Of a DNA stretch of 64,000 nt, positions 1 through 14,234 are shown one piece after another. Origin of the DNA: Dipetalonema caudispina. Its lineage: Eukaryota > Nematoda > Chromadorea > Rhabditida > Onchocercidae. The stretch spans positions 1 to 64,000 of the forward strand of contig JABVXV010000286.1 of assembly GCA_013365325.1 (NCBI GenBank), in the 5' to 3' direction. Positions within the stretch are counted from its first letter, which is position 1. Every line of letters begins with the position of its first letter. The position numbers and the translations under genes were made by a program. The notes under the pieces were generated by a model. The model did not search any database, was not told the origin of the DNA, and saw only the letters and a program-made list of their open reading frames with translations.

Positions 1-165
<165 letters not shown>

Positions 166-2035
166 TGCGTATAACATGACGCCTATTTGGCTATCAATTA
201 GTATTAGATCTTTCATTCTTATTTGTAACACAGTAATATAATGCGGTAATTACGCCAGACATTTATCTATGCAGTCTCCCAGATATCCCGCGTATATCCA
301 AGTACAATTCCAAATGCAAGATAAATTATTAACGCATAAAATAAGTGATATTTTGAAAATTATGACCCAGTTAATAAACATCTTAATCTTAATAAGTAAA
401 TGTAGCAATTAGAAAAAAATCACGATATTTTCTTATAAATACCCTACTGTTAATAACTAATTTTATTTTAGACTTCACAATTCCCACTAATAAATTTATG
501 CAGTTCTATTCTAATTTTTGAACTATACGTCACATACACACACCAATTGTTTTAATCATACATAAATTTTTTCTGCTTCTTCTCTTCCTAATCAATCCCA
601 AAACCAATTTAAGACTAAATCCATATCATCTTCAAAATGAATTCACAAGAGGTAAATACTACGCACACATCATATCGGTTGAGGAATAAGTAAACCATCA
701 ACACTACTTTTTTAGACTAAAGTAATGACTGCCAAATTTCCCCTCCCTTTTCTTCCTACTTTTTTTGCCCCTTTCTTCGAGATCACGCGCCAAAAATTAC
801 GAAAATTAGCAATCTTCCAGTCTCTTTCCCTATCAATTTATAGTCGTAATTTTTGTTTTTTTTTTAACGAAATTATTTTGAGTGCTTTAAAAAGAAATAT
901 CAACGAGCACAATTTATTTGAATCGAATCAAACGTACAAATAAGACATGTACAAAAAGTATGAAAGTATAAATGCATACAAAAGTCTGAAATATTTGATC
1001 ACTCAGCTGTGAGAAAGTTTACGAAAGTAGCGGATAAGAAAGTGGATAACAGTTAACAAAATTCTATAGAGAGATCAGCAATAAGAACTATGGTTTCTTT
1101 ACCATACTTACGGGAATTGGAACAATCACATGAGGATAACTATAAGAAAAAATATATCATGAAGAGGCTACTGCCGCCTACTTTATAGCTAGGCTAATTA
1201 CAAAATGTATACAACTAAGAATTATACAATTCTTAAGATAATAAATTTATCGATGACTTTGCGAGAATGAAAATTCTATCTCTTGAAGAGTACAGCTCCG
1301 TGATTCCCACTTACAAAAGATGATCACGTGATGCTTACAGCTTACGTAACAACATGGCACCGGATTTCAAATCTCTCATGCAATCCAAAAGCTGAAGAAA
1401 GTAAGCTTAAAGCAAAAGAACTTCTCTCCATAATTTCAAAAATATGAAAGCAGAACTCACAAAGGAGCACTGTACAAACTTTTGATAGCAAGGGAAAACA
1501 TTTAAATCACGACAGCAATTGAACAAGAAAACAAAAGAGGCATATTAAAATATGCTGAAATGACGATTCAAAATCATAAGTTGAATGACGGATTAAAAAG
1601 GATTAAGGAATTAATATAACAGCTATTTATTAAAAGTTCGAAATAATGGAGCTGCAACTGAAAGATTTTATGTTGTATTTGTTCAGTATTACTGCAAATA
1701 GTACATGGTTTTAGAATCAAAAAAAAAATTCCAATGTACAAATTTACTAAATTCCTCTAATCAATTTCAACTAGTTCTTGATCGATTTATGACCAGAATG
1801 AAGACTAAAATCATTCATATCCTGGTTAATAATCCCACAACGAGTTGACCTAATTAACACCAGACATTCAACGTGGTGTCAGAAACATTGTGAATATTCA
1901 GTTCAATAATGTGACTCATACAACCTTTAAATCCTAAAAGATTTACAAAGCACAATCTTTCCTTCTACAGCAAATTACGTTTTGTACCTTTACATAAATA
2001 AATTTGAAAAAGGATAAAAATAGCGAGGAGGTAAG
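166..2035. other. AT-rich intergenic region downstream of rad21
   Basis: No convincing coding sequence was seen on either strand. The only open frame of note (725-943, +) is low-complexity and has no recognisable domain. TTTATT at 1626-1631 would read as AATAAA on the minus strand and could serve the rad21 transcript ending at 2036. Confidence 0.6.
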
Positions 2036-5000
2036 TTAGGAAGATACTGCAGATGTGATATTTGGTCCAGCTGAAATTATAATTTCACCATATGGTTCTG
2101 CTTGCTGCACATCAATTGCTTGCCACTTTTTCAAAACAAGCAACATGGAAAACTTTTGAGCAGCAGTTTTTCGCGTTGATCCTTTCGTGAGAAGATCAGT
2201 GAATAATATCTAAACAAATCGCATTTTATATGTCATCTTTAAAATATAAGTGTATGAGTTACCTATCTATATCTGTTTCACTTTTTCCTAATAAGCTGCT
2301 ATTAAACGAATTACACGAATTTCCTAGCCATTGGAAACGAAAACCATTTTATACGAGAATTTGCATTTGAATTAGCCCTATAACTGGAAATTTGTAACGA
2401 GAAACGTACCTTTCCATCAGTAGAAGCCTTAATTTTAGTTGAAATAGAATTTAAAACATTTTGCGTTCTTTTCGTCCACCTATGCTCGTCTTCACCATCA
2501 GCTCCTGTTTCATCCTCATCTATTGTACGCTGTAAATCGAAATCACTCATTCAAATCTAACTAAAAAATGAAATATTCAACAGATCTATTAACGGAGAAA
2601 TTTCTAAATCTCAAAAATATAAAGTAATACTTCGACTCGGCTTTTTCGCTCTTTTTTCCTTTCAGGACTCGCGAAAACATCTTTACTAATGGATATTAGC
2701 TGCTCTTCTGGTGCGATCGGTACTTCTTCTTCTGGGATTGTCTCTAATTGCCCAATATTTTCATCTGGTGACATTGCTGCCATGCCCACGTCATCAAATT
2801 CATCCATTCGGTCCTCCTGAAATAACTTTTTTAAGCAGGACCTTTTGGGCCAACAAATAACTTATAAGGGGGGATTACAATAACTCTAATATCATTGGAT
2901 TTCAGAAAATTTATACCAGAAGTCCCGACACAATGCTGCCTTCGGGCTCGATGTTATCGTCAACATGTTCTACCATATCCAAATCCTTTCGTATTTGGTC
3001 CCCTGTGAGTGCGCTTGCACTATGCACACGGTAAACAAGATGAGAACGGTACAACTATAAATAATACATCAAATTGCCGTCATTCATAACTAACAGTGAA
3101 TATTTCACCAGATTTCTTGTATGAAACAATTCTCTACGGTGATCTTCAACTGAGACCAGAAAATTTTTAGCATTACTTAAAAAAGCTAAAAGGCATTATG
3201 TTATTCCCAAAAAACTTAATTCTTGATTTCCTTCTTTAAATTTACCTTTAAAAGATTTTGCGCTCGCAAATGTGCACAGCCCGGAATAGCAAACAGTTTA
3301 TCAGCAGTTCCAGTTTCTTTGAGCCTCATCAGTTTCCTAGTGGGTGGTGCAAGATCTAAGGGTTGTAGAGTGTCTCTGCAAAGAGTATGATTCTTGAAAA
3401 CCATTGAGTTCGAAACAAAATTTAGCTAAAACTTCAAATACTCAGATTCATTCTACACTTCATTGCACTCAACATATTGGGTATTTTCCTCTACGAATAG
3501 TAATGTGCAGAATAAAAGTTGTAATTAAAAAAGAACTGGTGTAGGACAATAACTTCATTTTTGACTGAATAAATAACGAAGAAATAAGCAAAATACAAGT
3601 CAAAACTATTTGGCGACATGTACCTGTATTCAGCCATATTTCCTTTCATTTCATCCCCTGAGATATTCTTCTGCTCGTCAACTATCAACCGGCGTCTACG
3701 TTTCGGTCGACCTGGTTTCTCGATCCCAGCTACAGCAACGGCAGCTGCATCCAATGGTTCAAGAGTGAAACTTTCGCTGACCAGTCCGCCTGAAACATAA
3801 ATCAGCATTAATGAAAGTTGCAAATATAAAAAAAAGTGGTCATAAAAATTAGACAACGCACCAGTAGTGGGAATTACAAGCCCCGCTATTGCTGTCGCCG
3901 CGACATCTTCCGTTTCCATTGGAATATCGTGCTCAGCCCCAGGAGCTTCCATTGCATCTAAACTTTTTGCCAATTCGCTCTCATTGAAGATTACTTCTGC
4001 AATAACATGGAGAATTTTGTAATACTTATAAATCTTATTTAAAATTCGTTTTAAAAACTTTAAGCCAAACTTGTTTAGAAAACAAAACACTCTATCAAAA
4101 CTGAGAGAAGTACAAAATACCGAAAGTCATATAAAAGAATCAATTTAAAGGAACCATCCGTCAAAATGTCCACGCAAACCAGAAGTAATAATGCCTTTAG
4201 TTCTGGAGCTGATCTCTTGAAAGTAATTCGAACATGAGTGTCTGGGTTCCGCAGACTGATCAAAAAAACTTACCATCCAACATGTTGTCTGCAGGGAAAT
4301 CACCAAAATCATCATCCGGCATCGGCATTCCAAGATGATCAGCAATATCAACATCCATTGGTTTCCCACTAATAGCATCACCTTTCTCGCTACCTGGTTC
4401 AGATTCCTCCAAAAGGGTTGCTGCAGATCTACTGATTCCCGCTTCCGGCGCATAGGAAACGCGTTCACGAGCTTCTTCGATGTTAACATCACTGAATAAA
4501 CCTAGTGAACTTTCTCCGAAATCATCGCCCTGAAAATGCTTATCTAAACCACATCCTTAAATCTTGAAAAAAAAAAAAACAACAATACAAACCAAAAAAT
4601 TTGATGCAAATCAAGTTGCAAACTCAAAACAAAAAAATTAACAGTACGGGTACCCCAAATTCAGCTCCGAAAGGCATGTCCGTTGCTTCTGGAATAAGAT
4701 CTTCTTTCAGAGTGATGTCATCAATTCGACTTTGGTTGATATGAATTTGCGCATGCATGTCTAACTCGTTGAAATCCGGTAATGCAGCGTCAAAATCATG
4801 AAAAACCTAAAATTTCGATCGTAATATGACAAAGAGATATTAATTCTCAGTGACTCAAAGCATGACAGTAGTAGAAGGAAACCAGAATAACCAGAAAAAT
4901 AAGTGAAGCATAATTTACCTCTGGAAGATTTATGGCAGCGCTTGCAGCCTGTTGTCCATCTTCATCCAGTTCCACTTGACCAGGGCGAAATGCCATTTTA

Positions 5001-5470
5001 ATTTTGAGGAATGCTTCATTACAATCGGCCAAAAGATATTTCGCTTTACGCGAATATATTCGTACAATACCCAACAACAAATGTCCCGTGGTACGTAGGG
5101 CCATTTTAACCTAGAAAAACTCATTTAAAAAAATCCACAAATAATAATTTATCATTCTACCTCTTCGCTGAGTTGCGCCTTTAACTCCGATCTGAAATTA
5201 ATTGCTAGTCTGCTTCAGTAGAAGATGAATTGCACAAGTTAGGCCTCATTAATATTGTTACAATTATCCCATTTCATAAATTGAACGTAAAGTATCTGTT
5301 GTAGTGAATTCGACCAAAATACGCACCTTCGGTTTCAATATTTCATCCACAGCATCCTGCACATTTGTTTCATAAATCTGCGCTTTTGATAATTTTTTCT
5401 CCCAATGTGCAGCGAGCCAAATTTTGGCCAATGGACCTTTCTTCGATAGAACAAACTGAGCGTAGAACAT
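2036..5470 (-). CDS. rad21: RAD21/SCC1-family kleisin subunit of cohesin
   Basis: Eleven exons: 5470-5327, 5110-4919, 4806-4654, 4529-4274, 3996-3862, 3789-3624, 3375-3246, 3054-2917, 2816-2631, 2529-2410, 2209-2036. Joined they give 597 aa in one frame. Cohesin holds sister chromatids together; this subunit bridges SMC1 and SMC3. The N-terminal Rad21/Rec8 domain (residues 1 to about 112) begins [20 protein letters not shown] and continues with [19 protein letters not shown]. The C-terminal winged helix (about 541-597) has RKTAAQKF and [11 protein letters not shown], then EPYGEIIIS. The middle is acidic, with [11 protein letters not shown] and the conserved [11 protein letters not shown] block. 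A possible separase site (E-E-A-R, about residues 181-184) lies where the vertebrate site falls. The start is fixed by family homology at the first residue. Nematodes have RAD21 paralogues (SCC-1, COH-1); I cannot tell which this is. Confidence 0.95.
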
Positions 5471-6802
5471 CCCTCCAAAGAAGAACTGAAGATGACGTTA
5501 TATAATTGAACTTTGAATACATAACTACAAAACTGGAGAGATTTATACTATCATAGGAGGTCAAGCTTCTTATCCGCGTATTAACACGCATAGGTAACTC
5601 TATATTACTATGATATCAACTCAGAAGTGGTATTAAAAGTAATAACATAGAAATACGAAATTTATTCGCTAACAAAATCAGAGGAACAAAAGTTGTCCCG
5701 TAGTAAATTCGAAAGGCAGTATATGTCAAACGTATCACTATATCAAAAAACATCAGAACCGAATGTGTAAAACGTACAATAAATGGTGAAAAATGAATCG
5801 CATTTAATGTGCAAAATAATAGCTCAAAAGTTAAAGTAAATATGGGACGAGTAAAAGCAGTAGCGAACCGTAAAACAACCACATTTAAACTAGGCGCGAT
5901 ATTCCTGTCGTCCCACATCATACAATAGCGACTTTACGAACTCTATGGAATCTGCCGTGACCTCTGACTCTATCCACTTGTCCATACAGAAAACAAAAAA
6001 AAAAAATTGGAGCACAAAAATAACCGCGCGTATCTTCCATTACATTCGGATATAATGCGGTATGCGGCCTACGTTATATTTAGTCCACATTTTAACTGTC
6101 GATTCTTTTTTCATTTGTGATACTGTAATAGTACCGTAGTCATACTGTAGTTAGATTTATAAACAATGATCGGTAGCGGGATTGTATACGTCTGCTTGGT
6201 TATGATGTTCTGGTCGGATTGCAAAGATTCCGAATTACTTCTTTTATTATTCCGTTTCTATTATGGTTAAACAGACTTTGTAATTTGATTTCAGAATTTA
6301 ACATCCGTAATGTAATTATCATGGTTCAATTATCGTAGTGATTGCATCGTAAAAAATTTTATCACAAAGTGTATTGACGTGATGCTGTTAAATTATCTGT
6401 TATGAGTGTAAAGTGAAAATTTGCATTAACATATTTGTCTTGTATAAAACTGTAGAGCTTTTTTTCTTATCGAAGACATTAGATGCAAACTTTAAATCAT
6501 ACCATACTTCATTAACTCATAAATGCTATTTTATCCTGTGGTTAAGCTGTCGATATTTGTAGTATTCTATTATTTCATATCAGCTTGTTACTTATTCGTA
6601 TGGAAAAGCTAAACCATTCAAACAACAACCACGCAATTTTTACTTTACTTTACATCAGTTTGTTTCAATCAGAATATGATAAGAGATAATTTGAATTTTG
6701 TACCTGTTTACCATGTTGTATTGAATTGTTTAAGATAAATTCTGAAATGAAATAATTTTGGAATTTCGCGCGTCGATCTCAGAAATATTTTCAGAATAGA
6801 AA
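5471..6802. promoter_or_regulatory. Divergent intergenic region between rad21 and lin-49
   Basis: About 1.3 kb separates two head-to-head start codons, so promoters for both chromatin genes must lie here or in their introns. The minus-strand open frame at 5616-5921 is hydrophobic and unmatched. I see no clear core promoter motif. Confidence 0.5.
6783..6794 (+). other. Possible spliced-leader trans-splice acceptor for lin-49
   Basis: A TATTTTCAG 3' splice site ends at 6794, eight bases before the ATG at 6803, and no upstream 5' exon or donor is evident. In nematodes this arrangement usually marks SL trans-splicing. Inferred only. Confidence 0.4.
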
Positions 6803-9800
6803 ATGTTGGATCGTGTATTGAGTACGTGTGTGGATGGGCGTACTGTGCGCATCAATGTTATGCAACCGCTGACTGTGACTTTTGTCACCGATGATCAATT
6901 ATCAGTGGAGGAAAGAAGTAGCGCTGTACTGGCAAAATATAAAGAGGTCATTGGTTACGTTCAATGAATTTTCATATTAAATGAGGAAATGTACCTAGAC
7001 ATCACGCATATCCTGCATTCTTTACATGTAAGATAGACATAAACGTAAGAATCCTTTCCGAAGTAAAGCATGTCGTTATACCATCCCATCTAATTTAGCC
7101 GATAGTTAGTTTAATGCTTTCTTATCTCACTGTAACTCAGCATCATGCAACAGCATATTTTCACTTGCCTTGAATTTCTAAAATCATATTACACTTTGCT
7201 TATACATGAGATGTCTCGATCAAATTTCATCTATATTAACTGTGTATACGGTCAATAAAAGATGCATGCAAATTCGAGGCTGTTTCAATATCAAATTTTG
7301 CCATATCTTTCGAAGTTCTCTGGATCTCATACTTATACATTTCGATTATTTTAGGCCTGTGGAGTTACTGCAACACTTCCTAAGGTAAATGTTCGCAGAC
7401 TATCACCTAAGCCAATATCGCCTAAAAATTTTGAAATACCGAAAGGATATATCAAATACCGTGTGAGACTAAATGAAGAAATGGATAGTATCCTGGAATA
7501 TGATGTTGATGAGGAGGTTTCTTTTCATGGTTTCAGTATTTTTAGGCTATTGCGATATTTAACTTCGTTAATGGCATTGGTTGTTTGAAAACATCTCAGT
7601 TTTTTTTGCTTGTTTTTTTTTCAGTAACTTTAAATAAGGTTTATCAAGCTTTTTTGAGGATATGGAATGGTTAAGCCTTGTTTCAAAGAAATTAGAGAAA
7701 GCCGGTGAAGAACGTCTCAGTGTACATAGCTTTGAGATTGCAATGGATCGCCTGGAAAAAGAAAGTTTTTTCCAAGTAAGACATCTTGTTGAGGCAATCA
7801 AAAAATGCCAGTAGTGATATGTCGACTGCAGTTTGACGAAGAATGATATGGTTTAGATGCCATGCTTCGCTTTCACTTCACTATGTCGAGCTGCATGTCT
7901 CAGGTGTAGCTGCGGTAACGGATGGTTTACTTATTAGAGTTTCAATAAGAAAAGTGCTTGAATGAGTAACACGCCAACATATCATTAATGAATGGATTTC
8001 AGGAATCAGAATTCACGATAGAGTAGTCCCAGGTCGACATAGAGTAGTATTAGTTTTGAGATGGAGAATATTTAGTTTTCCTTTGCGTGATATTCAAATC
8101 GTCTTATGCAGTCTACTATCCACAGTACCCTATGATGGGTTGGTGATTAATGTAGTAAATTGACCATTATTTTTCTTTTTGGATTCGGTTTGTGAACCAT
8201 TGTTTATTACTATAATTTTTTATAGTGCTCAAAAGGTGATGGCAATTACAAATGTCTGGTTGATCAAGATGCTGTATGCTGCGTATGTAACGATGGAGAA
8301 GGCAGCAATATCAATCAAATCATTTTCTGTGATATGTGCAATATTGCGGTTCACCAAGTACAGTATTTTATTTCTCTACTTTGATACAAGTAGCGTTCTG
8401 ATCTGACTTTGGCCTTGCAGTATTTATAAGCTTTATTTTATTTCATCGATATCGGTAGGAAACCATTCTCAATGGTTTTGTTGTTTTTTCTTCATAGTTT
8501 GTTCTTTTTTCCTATTCAAAAGATATTAATAATTAGATTCACTTTTTGATTGAAATTCAGGACTGTTACGGCGTACCGTATGTTCCGGAAGGTCAGTGGC
8601 TTTGTCGTCGTTGTCAGATGTCACCATCGAAACCAGTATCGTGTGTACTTTGTCCAAGTTCGCATGGTGCATTCAAGCAGACAGTTGACAGTCGTTGGGC
8701 TCATGTTGTTTGTGCATTGTGGCTAAATGAGGTTATTATTGCTGATGATTTGTAATTTGTTTCACTTTTAATATTACTTTAAAAAATTGTGAATCTAAAA
8801 GAAATAAGAAAGAGAGTGGGAAATATTGAGGTAAAAGATACCTTTAGTTCTATAGATGGTTTTGATTAAGGGGTACTATATCGAAAAAACTGGCATCCTA
8901 AATCTGTTATTTCTCAAATGGAATCCCATCGAACAGAACTATAGTTAAATTTAAATTCAGCCCGTTACCTTTTATTTGCGTTTTTTGAGTGTTTTTACTG
9001 ATTGAAAATTTCTTAGGTTCATTTTGCCAACAGTGTGTTTATGGAACCAATTGATGGAATTGAAAATTCACTAAGACGAAGACAACGACTAAGATGTATT
9101 GTATGCAAGCAAAAAGTGGGAGCATGTCTGCAGTGTTCTAAAGTATGACAAATAATTTATTAGTGGATCAAGCAGTTCGCTAACTATACATGAACCAAAA
9201 TAGACGAGGTGCAGTAAATAGCACATAATTAGTAATGTTCAATACTAAAACAATATTTAACCTCGTTTGCTAAGTACAACCTAAATACCTCGTATGGCAT
9301 GTTGCGGCAGCCCGGCACATAGTGTATTGGAATTCTTGGTTAGGATATTCTACTCTGTCTTAGGCACTTAAAGCCGAGCCAAAAAATGTTGATTAGCCTG
9401 AGAGCTAAATACAAGTACTGAAATTTTGATGTAAGTCTAATCGATTTGAAATAATTACGGGATGTCAGGACATTGTGCTGATGTCGAGGTTCTCATATGA
9501 GCTGTTACGATGATTAGTGGATTCTATCCAACACTTTCATAATTTCGTATTTTTTTTCCAAGCTAAATCATTATTTCAGAAAAGTTGTACTCGTTCTTTT
9601 CACGTGACTTGCGCAAATGCTGCGGGCATGGAGATGCGTGCTGAAATAGTTGATAATCCCAAACGTGAGGGTGGGACTGAAGTACGATATACAGCATTCT
9701 GCCATTTTCATTCAACTGACTTTGCAAAGTATGTTTCAGTAGATTTTTGCATCTTCGTTAGGAAAAAAATAAATGCAGTCGATTATGATTAAATAAGTGT

Positions 9801-12800
9801 GATAACTGCTCGTGTCAGCCACTTTCAAAAATCCGGAGAGAAGAGCTGTGCTTATCTTGTAGCCATACCTGAACTGAAAAATCTGAGATTAAAGCATGCA
9901 GTCCTATCAAAGCAGCAATGAAAAAAAAGAAAAAGAATTATGACTAAATAGATAATAAGATGATCATATTTGCAGAAGTGATGGAAGTGATTTCTCCAAG
10001 CAAAAGAAAAAAGTGGTGCGTTATAAATCGTTTACTTTTCAGTGAAAAATGCAAAGCTGTTTCGGATGTTTCATTTCTGCCCACTTTTTTCCACATTTTT
10101 TCTCTTAATATTCAAGATTATATTTAGGATGAAATGATGAAAAAAGCACGTGAAAAATTAGCAGCAAGTCAAGCAGTTATTCCACCAGTTTCTATTCCTA
10201 CTGTTCCACACGAAAGGTACATTCTACTGTTTTAACGAGAAATAATTTTCCTCTTAAACGTTCGTATTTAGAATATAAATACTACTCCGACTTTGCTAGA
10301 AAGTTCATATTGCTAATACATGTCCTTGATTTGCATATTTTGCAGTCTGAAGAAAATATGCGAGAAAGCGGATATCAGTGAAGGTGTGATTCGCTATATC
10401 GTTGCTTACTGGTCTTTAAAAAGGAAGTCACGATTCGGAGTACCGCTGTTACGAAGACTAATCGTGAGTAGTCATTTGAAACTATGATTTTCCAGTATTA
10501 TTTTCCAAATATTACTGTTGAAGATAGGTCAATTTTTTTTTACTTTGCGTTTAAGAGTAATAAGTACGAAAGTGAACAAAAAGTCCGTTCCGAATCCTTG
10601 TATATGGCGAGTCAAACATGACTGTAGAAAGGATTTTTAAAAAATAAGATTTCGAACCTTTTTAAAAATCCAACAAATTGAATGGTAATAGAGTTGTTTT
10701 TCAGCATAGCAAAACACTTCCTAAGTCTGCTGACGCCTCTCCGACTTCTGGACATGAGACACATCCTAGTGAGACTAGAACGTACTTTTTGTTGCGAACG
10801 AACCTTGAGCGTGTTCGTCTGTTATGCGAGCTGGTGAAAAAGCGGGAAAAAATGAAAAAGGAATTTGTAAGTTGACTTTCATTTATAGTAAGTTAGATTT
10901 TAAATTAAAAGATATGGTGACCTTGTTCTACACGTGATTTGGAATTTTATAAATATTTTGTTGTCTGGTATTGATTTTTATTCAGATATATTTTAATTTT
11001 TTCTATGAACTTTCTAAAAAGATTTTTCATTTCTTTGTAGTACGACTCTACTGCTTCTTTGCTGAATCGACTGACGAAGCCATTGAACACAATAATGAGC
11101 GAAGTAATCGAGAAGATTGCTAGCAAAGATTACAGTGATGTAAGTCTTGCAATACACATGAAGTGAATAATTCCATCTGCTTTTTTGATCCACGCATGCA
11201 AAGAAATCCCCTATTTAATGAAACCAATGATGGTTTATTAATCTATTCAATGGTTTTTGGAAAGACTTAGAATTTATAAGTCTTTCTTTAGTTTGCTTTT
11301 CCTTCCTTTTCTTATTTATATATACTTGTTGATGCTAGCAGTCTTTTCATTTTAATACACAGAGTTTCCTCGATGTACTTTTCCATTTTTAATTTTTTAT
11401 TTAGAAAATATTCATTATAGGTATTTGCGAAACCAGTAACGGAAAAGGAGGTCCCTGGTTATTCGACTGTTATCAAAAATCCAATGGATTTGTCCACCAT
11501 GCGAAAGTAAGTTCATAATTTCTTCTATTATTTTCGTGCAGTTCGGAAATAACGAAATTTGTCTATTAAGTTCCGTAACAAAAGTACATGGCATATTTTA
11601 ACAGGAAAGTTGCAAAAGGTGATTACAAGAACCTCTCACAACTCAAATCTGATTTCACGTTAATGATGAACAATTGTTCAACATTTAATCGACATAATGA
11701 ATTCTTCTGGAAATATGGTCATCGATTGCATCGAATTGGTTTGAAATATTTCAGAGCTGCTGAAAAAGACGTACAGGCCCTTACTTTGGTATGAATATTC
11801 CAGTGTTGTTTTCATTACTAAGCCATACTTGAATAGATTTCCACTCTATAAATTATTTTTTTAATTGCGTATTTAGAAATGTTTAATGTGATAAACAGGA
11901 GGGTTATCTTTAAAAATTGTTAGATTTTTGATCAGTTTTAGAATAAAATACAATTACTTCCAATAGTTATTGTTTTAATAAAAAGGACGAAAAATTTCAT
12001 TTGATTCTAGTAAAAGTTGCTGCGCATCGTTTTCGTTAGAAAACTCATTTTTAGTTTACTGATATCTTCAGTTACAGATTAGAACCATTTAAACATATGA
12101 TAAGAAACTGATAAGGATACTTGAAATATAAAGATATACCGGAAAGTATTTTACTTCAAGCGTTATGCAGGCAAATGGGGTATTAAAAACGATATCAAGC
12201 ATATCATATACACCTGTCGAAGTTTCGAAACTCGACAACGAAGAGGAAAATGATGAAGAATTGGATTTTGCACAGAGAAAAGCGTCAACATGTCGTAGTT
12301 CAAAGGGTGAAAAGACGGTTCCAACGAGGATATCAACTCGGAAACGTACTTTGCGGACTTTTGATGACAGCGTTACACCAAAGCACCCCAAATATAATCT
12401 GGGTAGGTAAGATAATCAGGTTCCAATCATCACAGTTGTCGTGAGGCAAGATGATTTCAGTTTTATTGAAGTGCAACCGTGTATCTTTCAGCCCTTTTTT
12501 TCTGATTGCCTTATTCCCTGCCGCTTTAACTTTGAATATTAAATTCTCTACATTCACTAATTCATGTCGCACTGCTAGATATGAATATCAATATATCACC
12601 ACTTATAGATTAACCATGGGAAGCTGAAATTTATCATGTCATTGCGATTACAGTAAGAATAAGTGAAATTGTTTGCTTCCGTGCAATTAAAAGTTTCCTT
12701 TACTTTTTTCACTTTCAGCTTTAGAGTCATTTATGAGCTACAGAAACAGTCCACTGAAAAGCCCAAAATTTTTGACAACTGATACTTCCACAATGGAAGA

Positions 12801-14234
12801 GTCAAGTTCTGCTGAAGATGAAATCCCTCTTCGACGAGGACGACGAAGGAACACAAGGAAATCTCGAAGGCTGATACCACCACCACCAAAGGAACGTCCT
12901 GTTGGTAATGTCTTGATTTGTAATAAGTTGCAAAAATCTTGATGTAAATTATGTCCTTTTGAACTTTAGGGCAGACTTTCAATCTTTAGTTGTTCAAAAA
13001 TCAACAACATGCTAGCAGCAAATCTGTTTGCTCTAGGTGCCATCCTCTCTGTGCTTGTTGAAATCATACAAACAAGGCTACGTTATTTTTTCCTTCTAAA
13101 TCTTCTTAAAAAAATTCTCTCTCTCTACTCAACAGCTGGCTAGTTTTGACTTAGTTGGACGTTGGTTATTGCATGGCATTGCTTCTCTGCTTGCTTGAAG
13201 GTTCTGCAATACACGTTACACTAAACTATAATGCTGCTTAACACTTACTATAAGCATATCGTAACGACTATCGAATCGAATTTTACCGGAGAAATATCTC
13301 ATTGTTTTTCAAAAAAAGTATTACAGAAACAGTTGAAGTAGCATGTGAATTTCAACATGACGATATTGTTTGGATAACAGAAAATGATGAACGTAAAATC
13401 GGGAGAGTCATCGATTTACGAATGAGGGTAAGTTTTTCGAAGTTGTTATAGTTTTTAATTTCTAAGGATTTCTTTTTAGTGATATTCCTGTGATCAGGAA
13501 TTATTGATCCACACTCCCACCTGAATAGCTCATCAGACGTATATTTTACTACCATTTCATTTCAAAGCACTTTGTCATGATTTCAGGTTTTACTGGCTGA
13601 TTTGCCGATAGACGAAATGTTTAGCGCAAAACCACATGATTACACACAATATGTTTTAGTCTTGTATTTCGATGGTCAAAAAAACTGGTGAGAATTTAAA
13701 TGGAATAATTTTCAACGTTCCCTTTTTCTAGTCAACAGTAGTAAAAATTGGAAAGCTGAAAGAAAGCTTGCTATTGCAAGCATACATAAAGAATGAGCAA
13801 AAGAATGAGTAAAACATCTTGATAACGTGATTAAAACCATTCTTGACATTTTTCCGATTCATTTTCACTTATCTTAGTTCTGTATCGATAATACAGAAAT
13901 AAAACAAAGTGATAGATTCAAATTTGGAGGATGCTGAATTTAGTGTTTGTTATTCATATCCTAACAATGTGGATGGTCAGGGTGCTTTATAGTCTTGATA
14001 GTGGAAAAATCATAGTCTTCTGATTTAATTTCTTGATTTCGCGCAAAGCTTTCCAACATATCCATCTTGATTCATGATTTTTTCAAAACATTATTCATTT
14101 TTCTAACGAGCTTCATTTTCAGGAGATGGGTTCCAGTTAAATACGTGTCGTACTGTCTTGTAAAATCTATAAAAGCTGAAGACTATCCTCCTGCTGTACG
14201 AGAAGCATTGAGAGAAGCTAAAGCATTCTTGTAG
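6803..14234 (+). CDS. lin-49: BRPF/LIN-49-like PHD-bromodomain-PWWP protein
   Basis: Nineteen exons: 6803-6946, 7355-7516, 7659-7775, 8226-8357, 8561-8731, 9017-9142, 9580-9728, 9976-10015, 10128-10216, 10346-10463, 10705-10866, 11041-11139, 11421-11506, 11605-11788, 12171-12402, 12719-12904, 13327-13427, 13587-13687, 14123-14234. They join in frame to 836 aa. Family members scaffold MOZ/MORF-type histone acetyltransferase complexes and read histone marks. PHD1 (from about 158) has [20 protein letters not shown] and [18 protein letters not shown] zinc knuckle and an extended PHD2 follow ([31 protein letters not shown]). The bromodomain (about 470-585) has [18 protein letters not shown] and the acetyl-lysine Asn in CSTFN. 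The PWWP (about 735-825) has [19 protein letters not shown] basic Arg-rich linker (near 12825) precedes the PWWP. An alternative 3' end splicing 14230 to 14275-14366 and 14412-14527 also keeps frame (904 aa). Confidence 0.93.
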
